Made by a program: the position numbers and the translations under genes. From Cladorhizidae sp. MBARI D1340-BT2 (taxonomy: Eukaryota > Porifera > Demospongiae > Poecilosclerida > Cladorhizidae): a stretch of DNA of 64,000 nt. A model generated the notes under the pieces. That model saw nothing but the letters and a program-made list of their open reading frames with translations. It did not search any database and was not told where the DNA came from. This document shows, piece by piece, positions 22,226 through 32,852 of this stretch (the stretch's first letter is position 1; every line of letters begins with the position of its first letter). Where the stretch lies: assembly GCA_028752905.1 (NCBI GenBank), contig JAQNBH010000010.1, positions 21,623,308-21,687,307 on the forward strand, in the 5' to 3' direction.

Positions 22226-22396
22226 TTTTATGCAGCATAGTGGGCCATGATATCCCAACTAATTTACTGGAAGTCATAACAGGCACTTCATGATCAAAAC
22301 GTTGACGAGAATATTTATATTAAGAACTCAAGAGAATTGAGAACTCAAGAGAATTGCTGCAATTCTCTGCTTACCGAAAGATTTGCCAAGTGCTTC

Positions 22397-22503
22397 TGGC
22401 TAATGTATACTATCATGGGTGTTATCTAGGGCAGTAAAGATCACAGAATAGTTACTGTCAGTCATGTGCCAACCAGTACATATCAAAAGGCTTCATAATC
22501 CTT
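22397..22503 (+). repeat. Short dispersed repeat, copy 1
   Basis: The blocks TATACTATCATG, GATCACAGAATAG, AGTCATGTGCCAACCAGT and GGCTTCATAATCC match 23670-23785 in order. No coding sequence. Confidence 0.6.
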
Positions 22504-23230
22504 AATTCTGACATTTCAGGATCACTTTTCAGTAAATAAGAGATGAACCACAAAAATGTATATTCCCAAATTCAAGAAAGGCAATGAAGTTTGCCACATT
22601 CTCTATTGAAATCAGGCACCTCCATCGCACTGCTTTTAACCTGTCTCATTGAATTACTCATACACCAAGCCAGAGTTGCTTCATGTAAACTATATATTCA
22701 CCCACATGAAACTCTTCATGATTTACTTGCCATGACCATGAGAAAGTCTGTTTTTGTAGTGTCATGGCTGTCAATTTATAGCTGTTCAGGTTTCATAGGT
22801 AATATATAAGGACTTGGACGTAGGTGTTACCTAGTTGAAACAAACTTGCAGGAACTTTGGAGGCAGAATGTGGACCAAGATTGCATATTTGGAGGTCTCA
22901 AAATTCAAAGGCATTTTGATGCAGTTATCCCAAACAGGGCTTCATTTGGAGGTCTTTGGTGAGGCAGGGACATTTGTGCCCACATAGAAACTAGATATCG
23001 AGACAATATTTATAATCGACAATTAAATAGGCTAAAAAAATTATTTTGTGCTCAACTACTCTTCTTCCCTTTCTAACATTTCATTTGAAACCAGTGACTT
23101 CATGTCTTTAGGATGCTTAGCCATGAACTGATGAAGTCTTTTACAATCTGTTCTACTATCAGCGTATATTATTGGTTCTTTTTCTGTTCAAACTGTAATG
23201 AAGATCTCTCTGTGCCATAATAAGCAAGGA
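22504..23230. other. Intergenic, no gene seen
   Basis: One plus-strand open frame (22591-22809, 72 codons) without a recognisable domain. Otherwise nothing. Confidence 0.35.
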
Positions 23231-23268
23231 GTGTGCTAAGAGACTTTTCTCCATAGGAGAACAGATTC

Positions 23269-23541
23269 TTAGAGTCTAGACGCGGCACTTTCCTTGGCAA
23301 AGATGCCCAGTGCTGACAAAACATCTTCTGCAGAAGCAAAATGACTCGAAATTTTATTTTCAGATGACTGTAAATGCTTTTGCAATTTTATTTCCTGGAA
23401 TGACTTGATATCTGCCTGAGTAATGTTTATACCCATTTCTCCTTCCAGGTTCTCACAAAGCTCTAGTACCAAATTTGCTGGAACAACTACACCATACAAT
23501 ATGCGAAGGATTGTATAGACCAGATATGATGGACATGTCAA
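23269..23541 (-). other. Unrecognised 90-codon open frame
   Basis: The translation begins MTCPSYLVYTILRILYGVVV and is mixed hydrophobic then charged, ending IFAKESAASRL. It sits in a region (23.2-24.7 kb) with somewhat higher GC and many minus-strand fragments interrupted by stops, which could be one decayed gene or transposable element. I cannot assign a family and the frame may be chance. Confidence 0.25.
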
Positions 23542-23669
23542 ACTATTCTGTCTGTAGTGTTTTACTGAGTTAGGATACTTGTTGAAGTGTCTATATAAGC
23601 AAGAACATCTTTACAATTGTTGCCTGCATACTATTGAGAACTTTGCTGAGTTCCAATGACTCTGGGGCT

Positions 23670-23785
23670 GATGTGTATTATCATGACTGTTATCCAGAGC
23701 AGTATTGATCACAGAATAGATTACCTTTACTCTATAGTCATGTGCCAACCAGTGTGTATCAGGAGGCTAGATAATCCATCATAAT
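23670..23785 (+). repeat. Short dispersed repeat, copy 2
   Basis: It shares GATCACAGAATAG, AGTCATGTGCCAACCAGTG and GGCTAGATAATCC with 22397-22503. Confidence 0.6.
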
Positions 23786-25712
23786 GGCAAAACAAGTACA
23801 TGCTGGATCAAATTTAAGTGATTCTGTTCTGTTTGGGGAGGGTAATGGAAACATTTCCACAGAGCCATGCATTATTTATTCATGGATGGCATTAATACAT
23901 TGAACAAAGGACAACTATAACTACTGAGAAGTGTTGGTGGCATTGGACGAACAGGGAATGAGGTACGAGGGTCTTTATTTGAATCTGAACTCTTGTTTTC
24001 TTTGCTGAAAGCAACTTTGTCCATCAACATCCATCCGCAATTCTGCCCACTAGAAGATTTTTTTGAGCTGTACGTCTGCTTTCAGCAGGTCTTCAGGAAA
24101 TGTTCCTCATGAATAACACCTTCATCCTAGTGACAGTGAAGGGGTAGACAACTCTTCTATACTTGAAATACATGCTGCTATGATACAGTTTTGAATATGC
24201 TTCTGCTCAATCCACGTGTCTAGAACCTCTACAAATGAAACTGTGGATATATGATAAGCAATTGCTGCTGCATTCACAAAGACATACTTAAAATTCTTGT
24301 CTCCACAACACCTACCAGTTTAACGAACTTGATGGTATGTGCCACGTAGTTATGTGCAAAAAGGTGGGTGCAGCGAATGAGAGGATTTTATAGCTTCTCT
24401 ATTCTTCATCATTTCTTGCCTTTCTACATTATGGAACTGTTGAATGATTCTCACAACTCTGTCTGCTATCAAAGTTGCTCAATTAGCCTGGCATTAGAAT
24501 CACTTTTTAATAGGCTCTAATTTTCTCAATATCTTATTTCCAATTGGAAATTTGTTTTGTAAACCGCATGCCCTGAAATAACTTCCCAGATTTTCTGCAT
24601 ACCTTGCAAAATGCACCCTCACAATCCTCAAATACCGGCCAAATAAAGTCTTTCCCCCACTTCTTAGAGTATTTCCTGCAGGCTGAGTGGCTCACATGTT
24701 TTTTTGCAGATATAACTTTACTGATGCAGTGCTTCTTGGGTTAACTTTGTTCTAATTCCAAATTCTAAACCTCCAACTCATCTTTACTACTAGCTGCTAC
24801 TACCAATAATTATTAGTTGATGTGGCAGCAGTGATATAATAGTGGCACTGAAATAGGAATGAAGATCCATTTGTCTTTGAAAATTATTCTTTTTGGTAAA
24901 TTAAAATTCGTTAGCACTTTATATAGTCAACTTATGAAAGTATGAAGTAACTATCTGAGTTACTATTTTTGGAACTCAGTCATCACTATTTTTAAGATAA
25001 GTTCAAAAGTAGTAACTCTAAAATGCTAATATTGCAGAAAAAGTGCATCCGTATGCAATTCTAAGTGAGTGTTAATTCCCAAAATTTGTACTCCACAGTT
25101 GCAACCTGAGTGGATTTTTGGTGCAGCTTACTACATTGAATATTTTTTCCATTTACATGTATATAACTTACTAAATGCTTAGAATCCCATTTTTGTTTGC
25201 TGAAGCATATCCTATTTATATACATGGCTGAAACACACATAACTCAATTGAAAAATGCCAGGATTGAATGTAGAATTCGTAAACTTGCAATAGACACATT
25301 TTAGCGTGCATCTATTAATAGCTGACAATATGTTTTATAGATAATTGTGTAGATATTATGCAATATTGATATGTTTAAGTTGAGATGGTCTATGTGATTG
25401 ACATAACTTTGCTCTATACTTCATTTGCATTTCTTTTCACTAGATATGTAGGAACTTCTCTTGTAAATGCTGTCTATGACAGTAGTACATGCAAGTTGCA
25501 GTACACATAAAGCAATTTTGTTTCTCATCATCTATAGTATATCTACCTGCACAGCTACATGCTCAGGATTCGAGAAGCATAATTATAATGATGGCATTAG
25601 CACTGACAGCTTCCACAGATGCAGCTGTCGTCACTATAGTCTACTAGTGTGTCTTGCCTCAATCTCCAAAGAGTTGGTTCTACTTAGACAACCATTTCCA
25701 TTCTATTGTACT
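23786..25712. other. Intergenic, no gene seen
   Basis: Mixed composition. No open frame longer than about 85 codons and none recognisable. Confidence 0.35.
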
Positions 25713-25925
25713 AAAACCTAGTCTTGTACCTCTTATATATATATTAGGGTCGGAGCATGTGTCACTACTGCCCTTTTTCCTCTGATGGCTCTGGTGTTAT
25801 CCATTCTGATCTTGATCTAGCCAGTCTAAATACTAATTGTGCCACATTTTGTCAAACACCAGCCTCAACTACCCTCGGCTGTCAACTCATGCTATATACC
25901 TCTATAACATATATATTTATTAGTC
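25713..25925 (+). repeat. Dispersed direct repeat, copy 2
   Basis: Diverged copy of 19640-19855, with AAAACCTAGTCTTGTACC, GAGCATGTGTCAC, CTGATGGCTCTGGTG and GCTGTCAACTCA in the same order. Confidence 0.65.
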
Positions 25926-26510
25926 CAGTTCAGGTTACATAAAAATAATAAATCGAGTCATATTTTAACATTTTATATTTTCGTCCATCAGTTAATTATC
26001 ATTTGAATAACTTCTTCGGGATCTTCTTGATAAAGGATCGGATTTTAGAATGATGCTGTACCAGTGAAAATGTAACAAAATATATATGCAAATAAATTGT
26101 TCCAAAATTTTTGTTAAACCAACTACCACTGGACTCATCCAATGGCCATTCCCATGCTTATTCTCATGTTTATGTTGCAATAGGAAATTCATGGATGCAG
26201 TTATAATCTGATGTTTGGAATTTATAATTTCATAGTCACATCATATTATAATCAATAGTAACTGCATATATATTTTAAAAAATACTAGGCTAAAATTCAA
26301 CCATTGCATGTTGCAAGTAGACATAAATAAACTTACAGGCAGATATTTTTCAGTAGCTGTCAAGAATTCTATCTTCTTTGCAATCACAGACAACTTCTCA
26401 CTTGATTTTGGTGATGAGAGTGCAGATGTTGTTGTTTGATCTCAAACGGTGAGAACCCGGTGTTGGAATTCCTGTGTGTGAATTTAAAAAAATTGTAAGG
26501 ATAAGATCTA
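25926..26510. other. Intergenic, no gene seen
   Basis: AT-rich. It lies at the 3' end of the minus-strand LTR-element remnant, and I see no LTR or reverse transcriptase here. Confidence 0.35.
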
Positions 26511-26514
26511 ATTC

Positions 26515-27142
26515 AGTTTCCTTTCCTGACACATCTTAAATATATGCTTCAGGGAGCCATGCCACCAGTCTAAGGCACTATCAGTTTGATGATGGAAGGT
26601 TGAGGTTTACAGTTGAGAGATTAACCAAAGTTTGCAGACGTGCTTCATTAGTTTGCTCATAAATACAGACTCCTGGTCCATAAGGAGTTCAGCAGGTAGA
26701 CCAGTGTATGATATAAGTCCATCATACCTTAAGCGACGATAGATCATCGACATCATTGAGAGGGATCCTGTCCCGGTACTTCGAACTAAGGCAGAGAGAA
26801 GTTAGTAAATATGTGTTACATCTAGCCATCCTAGGTAATAGCCTGACATAGTCAAATGCCATCCTAGTGAATGGTGTGGTAATGACAGGGACTGGTTACA
26901 ATGGAGCAAATTTGGCATGACATGCACCAGTACATAATATCTTTAGGCATACCTAGCCAGGTGAATAACTTTTGTGTGGCTTTAATGGTACACTTGACAG
27001 AGAAATGACCAGTAAGGCGATTACTATTTGCCATCTTGAGATTTCTTTCCTCCAGGTGTGGTTGCAACAATTCTATCTGATAATAACCCAGACTCCTCCT
27101 TCTTAGCTTGACATAGAACACCATTTCTCCAATTAATACCAC
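26515..27142 (-). pseudogene. Ty3/gypsy integrase, minus strand
   Basis: The H2C2 zinc domain reads TGHFSVKCTIKA...FTWLGMPKDIMYWCMSCQIC within 26864-27142. It is followed by PVPVITTPFTRMAFD at about 26870, the linker into the catalytic core. Further down the strand come LLMDQESVFMSKLMKHVCKL (second catalytic Asp region) and FHHQTDSALDWWHGSLK (third acidic residue region, normally E), with stops in between. It lies directly after protease on the same strand with no reverse transcriptase between them, so the order is protease-integrase. Nothing resembling reverse transcriptase follows before 26260. The copy is inactive. Confidence 0.7.
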
Positions 27143-27439
27143 TAGTGATTATAATTGGCTAGGGTAAAGATGTTAGCTAAAGTCAGATTATCTGATTGCC
27201 ATTGCTGCAGTAATGCGCAGTCAGACTTATCAGCCTCTAGGCTTGGTATGGGCAGTGTTTGGCCTGTGCCATCAAGTGTGGTCTGCAGTGGGCTGACACA
27301 ACATGAATTACTGGTAAACAAATCTTTGTCAAAGTCTAAGACTTCTGTGAGAGGAGTGGATGAGGTTTGAGACTTCTGGTCTGCTAAGGTATCCAAACTG
27401 TTGCTCATGCTTCGGCTGAGCCATGGCTAATAATATGCT

Positions 27440-27830
27440 GTGAGCTTTCTTCTGCTCTATAGTTAGTTGAATGAGATAGTCTGTCATCTGCACTTCCCTA
27501 CCCAGAAGAATTCTATCCAGACAAACTGACGCAACTAAGACTAGCTTCTCGAAACTCTACTCACCGATCTCCAAACAACCTTTGCTAGGGGATACTTCCG
27601 TAACTTCACGTCAACCCCCTCTACATATATATATCTTCTGCCCTGTCAATTGGAGAGGTTGCATAATCTTATTGCCTACCACTCTAATACTGTCCACTAT
27701 CATTTCAACCTTGAGCTCACCAATCATTCTGTTGATGGTGATGTCTGGAACACCGTTGATGATGTTGACTAAGGCCATGTTAGCTCTGCATTCCAGACTC
27801 TTAGGCCCTTTTCCCCACACTTGTGGAAGG
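27440..27830 (-). pseudogene. Retrotransposon aspartic protease relic
   Basis: After a degenerate zinc knuckle (HKCGEKGPKSLEC, first Cys lost) the frame 27611-27820 runs ITINRMIGELKVEMIVDSIRVV, where family members have the catalytic D-S/T-G. Here the Gly has become Ile. Downstream, LLGR occurs after frame changes near 27500. It sits between gag and integrase of the same minus-strand element. The protease would not be active. Confidence 0.6.
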
Positions 27831-28425
27831 TTGGTGCTTTACTTGGTGAGTAGTGAGCCGGAGTTGGGTTCTTGTCCTTATCTTCAGTTTTTAAGGGCGC
27901 CCCCTATCCTACTGCCTGATATGTTCAGACTTGTGCTGGTATATCGTTCCTTTCTGGCAGCTTGCCAGTCCTCTGTATGGTTAGCTGCGTCCAACAAGAA
28001 TGTCGGCTTCTTCAATCTGATGAATTCAGCGTCATCTGAGGAAAGAATAGATTATTATAAGTATGTAAAGATGCCACCTCCTGGATGGTGGTACACCCTT
28101 CTATCATACGATTCATCATGTACTCCAACGATCTGGCAGTATCTGGCCAGGCGTCCAAGAACTTCTTCCTGTATGTCCACAATTCCCAATGCCTTCAACA
28201 GCTCATCCCTCGTTTGGAGTATACCCTTGCTGCCTCTCTGGGCACTGACATGGGAGAGAAAGCTAGTACCTTTTCTTATATCTGGCTGGCCACTCCTCCC
28301 TGTCTATTCCTGCATCCTCCATAAAATCTTCAAAACATCGGAAGTGGTCAGTTGGGTGGTCGAATTCAGTCCACATAAGGAGTTTCTCTGCCAGTTTCTA
28401 CCGCATGCTTCTCTGTGACTGTTTT
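27831..28425 (-). pseudogene. Ty3/gypsy gag capsid relic
   Basis: In shifted frames the minus strand gives FDHPTDHFRCFEDFMEDAGI and then YRKKFLDAWPDTARSLEYMM followed by EGCTTIQEV, a capsid-like alpha-helical pattern. It ends at the degenerate zinc knuckle. It is a gag by position and pattern, with several stops. The 278-codon plus-strand open frame over the same DNA (27582-28418) is its antisense shadow. Confidence 0.5.
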
Positions 28426-28892
28426 TGTTGATTAGCTAGGAGTTTCTTCAATAGTCCGCTTCAACCTTTATCCATCAGTAGTCCTCTTCATGGCATCTCT
28501 CTTCCTCTGCCCGACATCTATTTACCCACTCTTGATGTCATTCAGATTCTCTCTCTTCCATCCCCAATCGCCTGTCTTCTAATTCAAGGTGCTGTGTCTC
28601 TGCTGTCACTTCTTGGCCATCATTTCAAGATTGGCATTGCTTAGTTGCTCAGAACCAGTCTTTGCTCTATATCTCTTGTGGACATATATACTAAGTAGGG
28701 CGACCGAATCTTCGAGTGTGGTGCGAGACCTTGTAGCAGGATGCTCCTCACCATCCTCACATCTGTTCATCTTTCTGATGATAAGTTAGTGCCATATCAC
28801 TTCAATAAGTGTAGATCCATACTGCTGCCATCATATGTAAGGGTTGGATGGTTGGGGGATCCTTAATCACCTCTATGGTGTGATGCCACCAG

Positions 28893-29307
28893 AGTTCCCC
28901 ATATTATAGACAGAGGCAAGCTTTGCTTCAAGAGATAAGTCGGTGTTGAGTTATGTTTCTTATAATTAGAGTAAGTGAAGAGACTGGCCTCGCACTACTG
29001 AAGTGTTCCCTTAGGTAGGCTGCACTCATTGTTTGTGGCCAACACATGTTTACACATAGGTTCATTCTATCTTTAACCAATGAAATAAGCTCTAGCTACA
29101 CAGGTACCTACAATTCAATAAGCATTTAGATATTAATGAAGTAAAGTGTCAATTAAGGTTCGTAGAGGTGACCAATGATTCCCAAATTAAAGTGAGAGCG
29201 CAATTAGGTAGTAATTGTTATTCAGGCTTCTGCCTGCATACTGTCTTTTGATGATGTCATTCTGTGATATCGCCCCTGTCTGGCCAGGTCCTGACAAACC
29301 CTGACAG
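28893..29307 (-). repeat. Candidate 5' LTR of the minus-strand gag-PR-IN element
   Basis: On the minus strand the segment would begin TGTCAGGGTTTGTCAGG and end near ATGGGGAACT, followed by CTGGTGGCATCAC. That resembles the primer-binding region GTGGTGGCAGCAG found after the LTR at 55842. Boundaries are approximate and the terminal CA is not preserved. A partner LTR was not found. Confidence 0.35.
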
Positions 29308-29500
29308 GCGATAACAACTGACAGCCTGACCACAGGGATGGACAAGACCAATGGTAACTAGCCAAGCAACATGCAACACTCGGCTAGTCGAATACATATA
29401 CACAACTAGATAGCTAACAGAGATATGATTGGTCAGATAATACTGTGAAATGGCCTAATTATTACTCTATATGGTTATGTTATCTGGATTGGTGAGACAC

Positions 29501-29508
29501 TATAAAAG
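29501..29508 (+). promoter_or_regulatory. TATA box in a possible LTR fragment
   Basis: TATAAAAG is preceded by GATTGGTCAG (about 29430) and GGATTGGTGAG (about 29486), and further up by repeated CTGACAG words. The layout resembles the solo LTR at 17251. The downstream part would be split by the DNA transposon at 29606. There is no partner LTR, so this is tentative. Confidence 0.35.
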
Positions 29509-29605
29509 GGACTGAATTCTCCAGATAAAAAGTTGGCTTGATTCTTTTCATACTATATGTGTGCACTATTCTTAATCTTTATCATCTATAACTTAGTCAA
29601 CTCAA

Positions 29606-29624
29606 GGGGTACCTAAAGGTCAAA
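29606..29624 (+). repeat. Left TIR of the Mutator-like transposon
   Basis: GGGGTACCTAAAGGTCAAA, the perfect inverse of 32829-32847. Confidence 0.85.
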
Positions 29625-30248
29625 CAGGGTGTCGTCTTTAAGTGCTCATAACTTTTGAACCATATCCCCCATGCAAGCGATTTTGTGCTCAAAAGATAGA
29701 TCTTGCATTGTGCTACAAACTGACATAAAAATATTGGGGGTTAGTTAGGTATAGAGTCAGTGGCAAGCGAAGTGTTGAGATAGAAGGTTACCACTTCGAA
29801 ACACTCATAACTAAACTACAAAGACTTCAATAGACTTCAAAATTCTTGTGGGTGTTCTCTAGACATTTGTTTGTACAATCAACCAACAGAATTTTGATAA
29901 CTAGCATGGTTGATGAGTGACCCAAATTTCAAAAAGTAGTCACACTTTTCCCATGATCACACATCTTCATAGTGTTATAACTTCACCATTGTTGGTTGTT
30001 GCTTTTTATTCAAAGATGGTTGTAGACAGAAAAGAAAGGGCTTTCACATGATACCAAAAGTTTAGGACAAAAAAAAAATTGACAGAGTTACAAGCGCAGC
30101 AAAAAGACAAAACACCAAAAAAAGATACATGCAGTCAAAGTTGTGGTATGTTTACAATGTTTTTTTATAAGTGTCCTTGACTGTCTTTGTTTTGTTTTCT
30201 GCAGGTTCTTGTATATAGAGACTATTCAGGGTATGGGATCAGTTCAAC

Positions 30249-32516
30249 TCAATCAAATCCACCACCTGAAACATATGTTGTGCCCTCATCTTCAGCTAGG
30301 GAGCACTCCAATATCACAGCTGCAGATCTCAGAGCCTGCCTATGCTCCTTGGTAGAGGCCTCTGCTTTCCTTACTGCCTTTGTCAACCTGATTGCATCTT
30401 TCGATGCAAACAGACTGGCAGCCGAGTTTCCCAGTGGAGAACCCACGAATAACTTGCACAGGTGCGCTGTGGCCTTCAAGCCCCCGTTGAAGGTGAGAAC
30501 AGCCAGATTGACTGCTACTACAACGCTATCCAAGGAACAGAAGCGAATCTTGTGGCATCTCTCCCAAACGAGGCCATTGAAACTCTCGTTCTGGTTTTGG
30601 GTGGCCCCTAACTCACAGCGCTCGAGCAATGTTTCCTTGCAGAGATGATTGGTAAATACCAGCTTCACAATGTCTTGCATATGAGCAGGGATGCGTGGAC
30701 GGTGTGGTGGTGGTGGCTCACCTAAAGAAAGTGCACGGTTGAATTTGCACCAAGAATCTTCGCCTGTAGGACAACAATGGTGATCTGGACTAGCATCAGT
30801 GGACGCAGAGTGGTAGAAAACGGCCCAGCAAGCTACTTTCATTGCTTCGACGTCTCCTTTGTTTCCACGGATGGCCTGTCCATAATACTGCTGCATATGG
30901 AGGATGTGATCATCCATAAGCCCACCCTTGCCAGACATTGGCAGCAGTGCCGTCCTCATCACTGGAGCAACCTTCTCTGGCACAATGCGTGTGACAGGAG
31001 CTGGTTTTACCAGAGTGAGTCGAGTCTTTGTTGTTCGCTTGCCACGTCCTCTGGCTCTCCCCATTGCTCTCTCAGCTGCTTGTTCAGCTTTAGCCTTCTT
31101 GTTGGCCTCAGCTGCTGCTTCTTTGGCTGCATCTACTAGTGCCTTAGTAGCAATTCGAGCAGCTTTGTTAGCAGCTACTTGTGCTGCTTTTGTAGCCTTG
31201 ACATCATCTCGTAACCCATAGATAGGAGGGGTGTTCTTTCTCAGATCACGTAGCAGTTTTCCGAGACATTTCTGGACGTGTCCAACACACTCATGCTTTT
31301 TTATCAAATGGTCGGCTCCATATGGTCCAGTCTTTTCATTCAATTCGTTGAGGGCAGTGACGGTTTTGGCATCACCATCACTTATCACCTGAAATACACA
31401 CAAATACACACAAAAAGGCATAAAATCTGTCATATACACATAATATTGTCCTAACCGTTGTGTAGCGAAGCTTGTATTTTTCAACTGATCTTGCTAAGAG
31501 ATTGAGAGCTCCCTCCTTCTCCATGGATGTTGAAGTACCATGAAAGTTCTGGTTGCAGGCCTCATTGTGGTTGTCGTGCCACAGAAGATATTCCTCAGAG
31601 CTCTGGTCCCATTGACTATGGGCGACACATTCGCGACAGCAGTTATTGAGGATCTCGGTGTCAATCACTTGTCCAGTTTCCCAGGATATCACCACCACCA
31701 CTCCGTAGTGCGCAACATGACCTCTCCTCGACCAAGTACCATCAAGAGTAACAAAAACATCAATAACTTCGTCTGGGTCGACGCCATGCAAACTGTGCAG
31801 GTGAAGGGCAGCACTCAAGTAGCTGGCAGAAGCCTCCTCGGAAGAAAGCCCTGCCAGCCGCTTATTATGGTCTCCGTAGGCTGGCGCAGAGAGAGAAGTA
31901 GGCAAACCCACCAGCGATGTAAACATCCGTAGGTAATCACTTCCAAAGCGCCACAAAACTTGGATGCTATCACTGTCCCAGCATTCAAAGACTTTGAGTC
32001 TACATGGGGGTCTGAAACAGTCCGTGCATCGCCACACACAGTGCAACACAGAGCTAGCTTCAAACACACACCTTTAGTGAATGCCAGATCAGAAACAAAA
32101 TCCAAGGAGCCCCCACAACTAGCACAGCGAGCAAATTCCCTCACAACCTCTCTGAGCTTCTTGTTGTTGATTATGCTGTACTTCGACTGGAAGTCTTCAG
32201 CATTCTCGCAACAAGGCTCAGTAGGATGATCAGCATGTTCTCTGCTTGATGAGGACGCTCCAGAAGTTGAGGGATTTGAAAGCGCTAGCTTTTTACAGCT
32301 AGCTGTCAAGGGCAACTCCCGAGCAGACAGTTCACTCACAGTTGCTGGTGCCTCTCCTTCTCCTCGCGCCAAGCCATGTCCACAGTACTTGCGCTTCTTC
32401 CTACGAATGCTAACGAACTTTGGCTGTCCAGCAACAGAGCAAGGGATAGACATTTTGATTTTGCTCGAACAGCTGGAACGAAGCGCCCGCGTGGCCCGCG
32501 GTTTTATTGTGCTCAC
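30249..32516 (-). CDS. Mutator-like transposase, one intron, one frameshift
   Basis: The protein is about 733 residues over two exons (31456-32516 and 30249-31388). It starts at 32516, the first Met of the open frame. The N-terminus is basic, and a cysteine domain follows (CASCGG...CCTVCGD). The frame changes once near 31935-31955, with good coding on both sides (ASKFCG then FGSDYLRMF). Catalytic motifs: LDGTW (Asp codon about 31742), ISDGDAK directly after the intron, ECVGH (the CxxH seen in Mutator transposases) and GATQNQNESFNGL (Glu codon about 30586). The family normally joins CVGHVQK closely to the GKG-L helix. Here an Ala/Lys-rich and RG-rich segment (31005-31205) lies between them. 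The C-terminus is GGGFD. It is the only gene in the element and would act in the nucleus on the TIRs. The frameshift makes present activity doubtful unless it is a sequencing error. Confidence 0.8.
31389..31455 (-). other. 67-bp intron in the transposase gene
   Basis: On the minus strand the donor is ACAACG|GTTAGG and the acceptor TGTGTGTATTTCAG|GTGATAAG, with a pyrimidine-rich tract before the AG. Removing it joins RYTT to VISDGDAK, which restores the second catalytic motif in frame with the upstream exon. The 67-nt length gives exactly the frame offset seen between the exons. Confidence 0.8.
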
Positions 32517-32828
32517 TGCACATATATTGCACCTGGGTCTGCGCAGTTACTATGCCAATATAGCCAGAAGAGTGTGCTTCATTTTGGAGGTAGTTTGAAG
32601 TTCAGGCGAGTTATGGATGCGATCCTATGGCGGCTGGAATTCGACCTTCGACTTTTTGGCTTATCTTCCCTGTCTTCTTGGAGCAATGAAATCCTTGTAA
32701 TGGTGTGTATAAAAATAAGCATAACTTTTCAATGAAACATCCAAGTGCTCTCAAACTTTACAAAGTCAAAGTTTATGTGTGTAGCTATAATATGAGCCAA
32801 AAAAAACAACAACATATATTTATAGTAT

Positions 32829-32847
32829 TTTGACCTTTAGGTACCCC
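32829..32847 (-). repeat. Right TIR of the Mutator-like transposon
   Basis: TTTGACCTTTAGGTACCCC on the plus strand, the perfect inverse of 29606-29624. Confidence 0.85.
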
Positions 32848-32852
32848 TCAAG

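Larger units (their letters stand above)
29606..32847 (-). mobile_element. Mutator-like DNA transposon, complete with TIRs (3.24 kb)
   Basis: Both ends carry the 19-bp terminal inverted repeat GGGGTACCTAAAGGTCAAA (29606-29624 forward, 32829-32847 reversed). Direct repeats flank the element: TCAA at 29602-29605 and 32848-32851, or CTCAAG at 29601-29606 and 32847-32852 if the outermost G/C belongs to the target. Between the ends lies one minus-strand transposase gene with a Mutator-like catalytic domain. The long noncoding left arm (29625-30248) and shorter right arm (32517-32828) show no other gene. TSDs of Mutator elements are usually 8-11 bp, so 4-6 bp is unusual. Confidence 0.85.

Noticed and set aside
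27582..28418. 278-codon plus-strand open frame
   Set aside because: It is antisense to the gag/protease remnant, which has recognisable motifs on the minus strand. The plus translation has no domain and is low in charged residues.
30187..30648. 153-codon plus-strand open frame
   Set aside because: It is antisense to the C-terminal exon of the Mutator-like transposase, which has catalytic motifs and a splice site supporting the minus strand.
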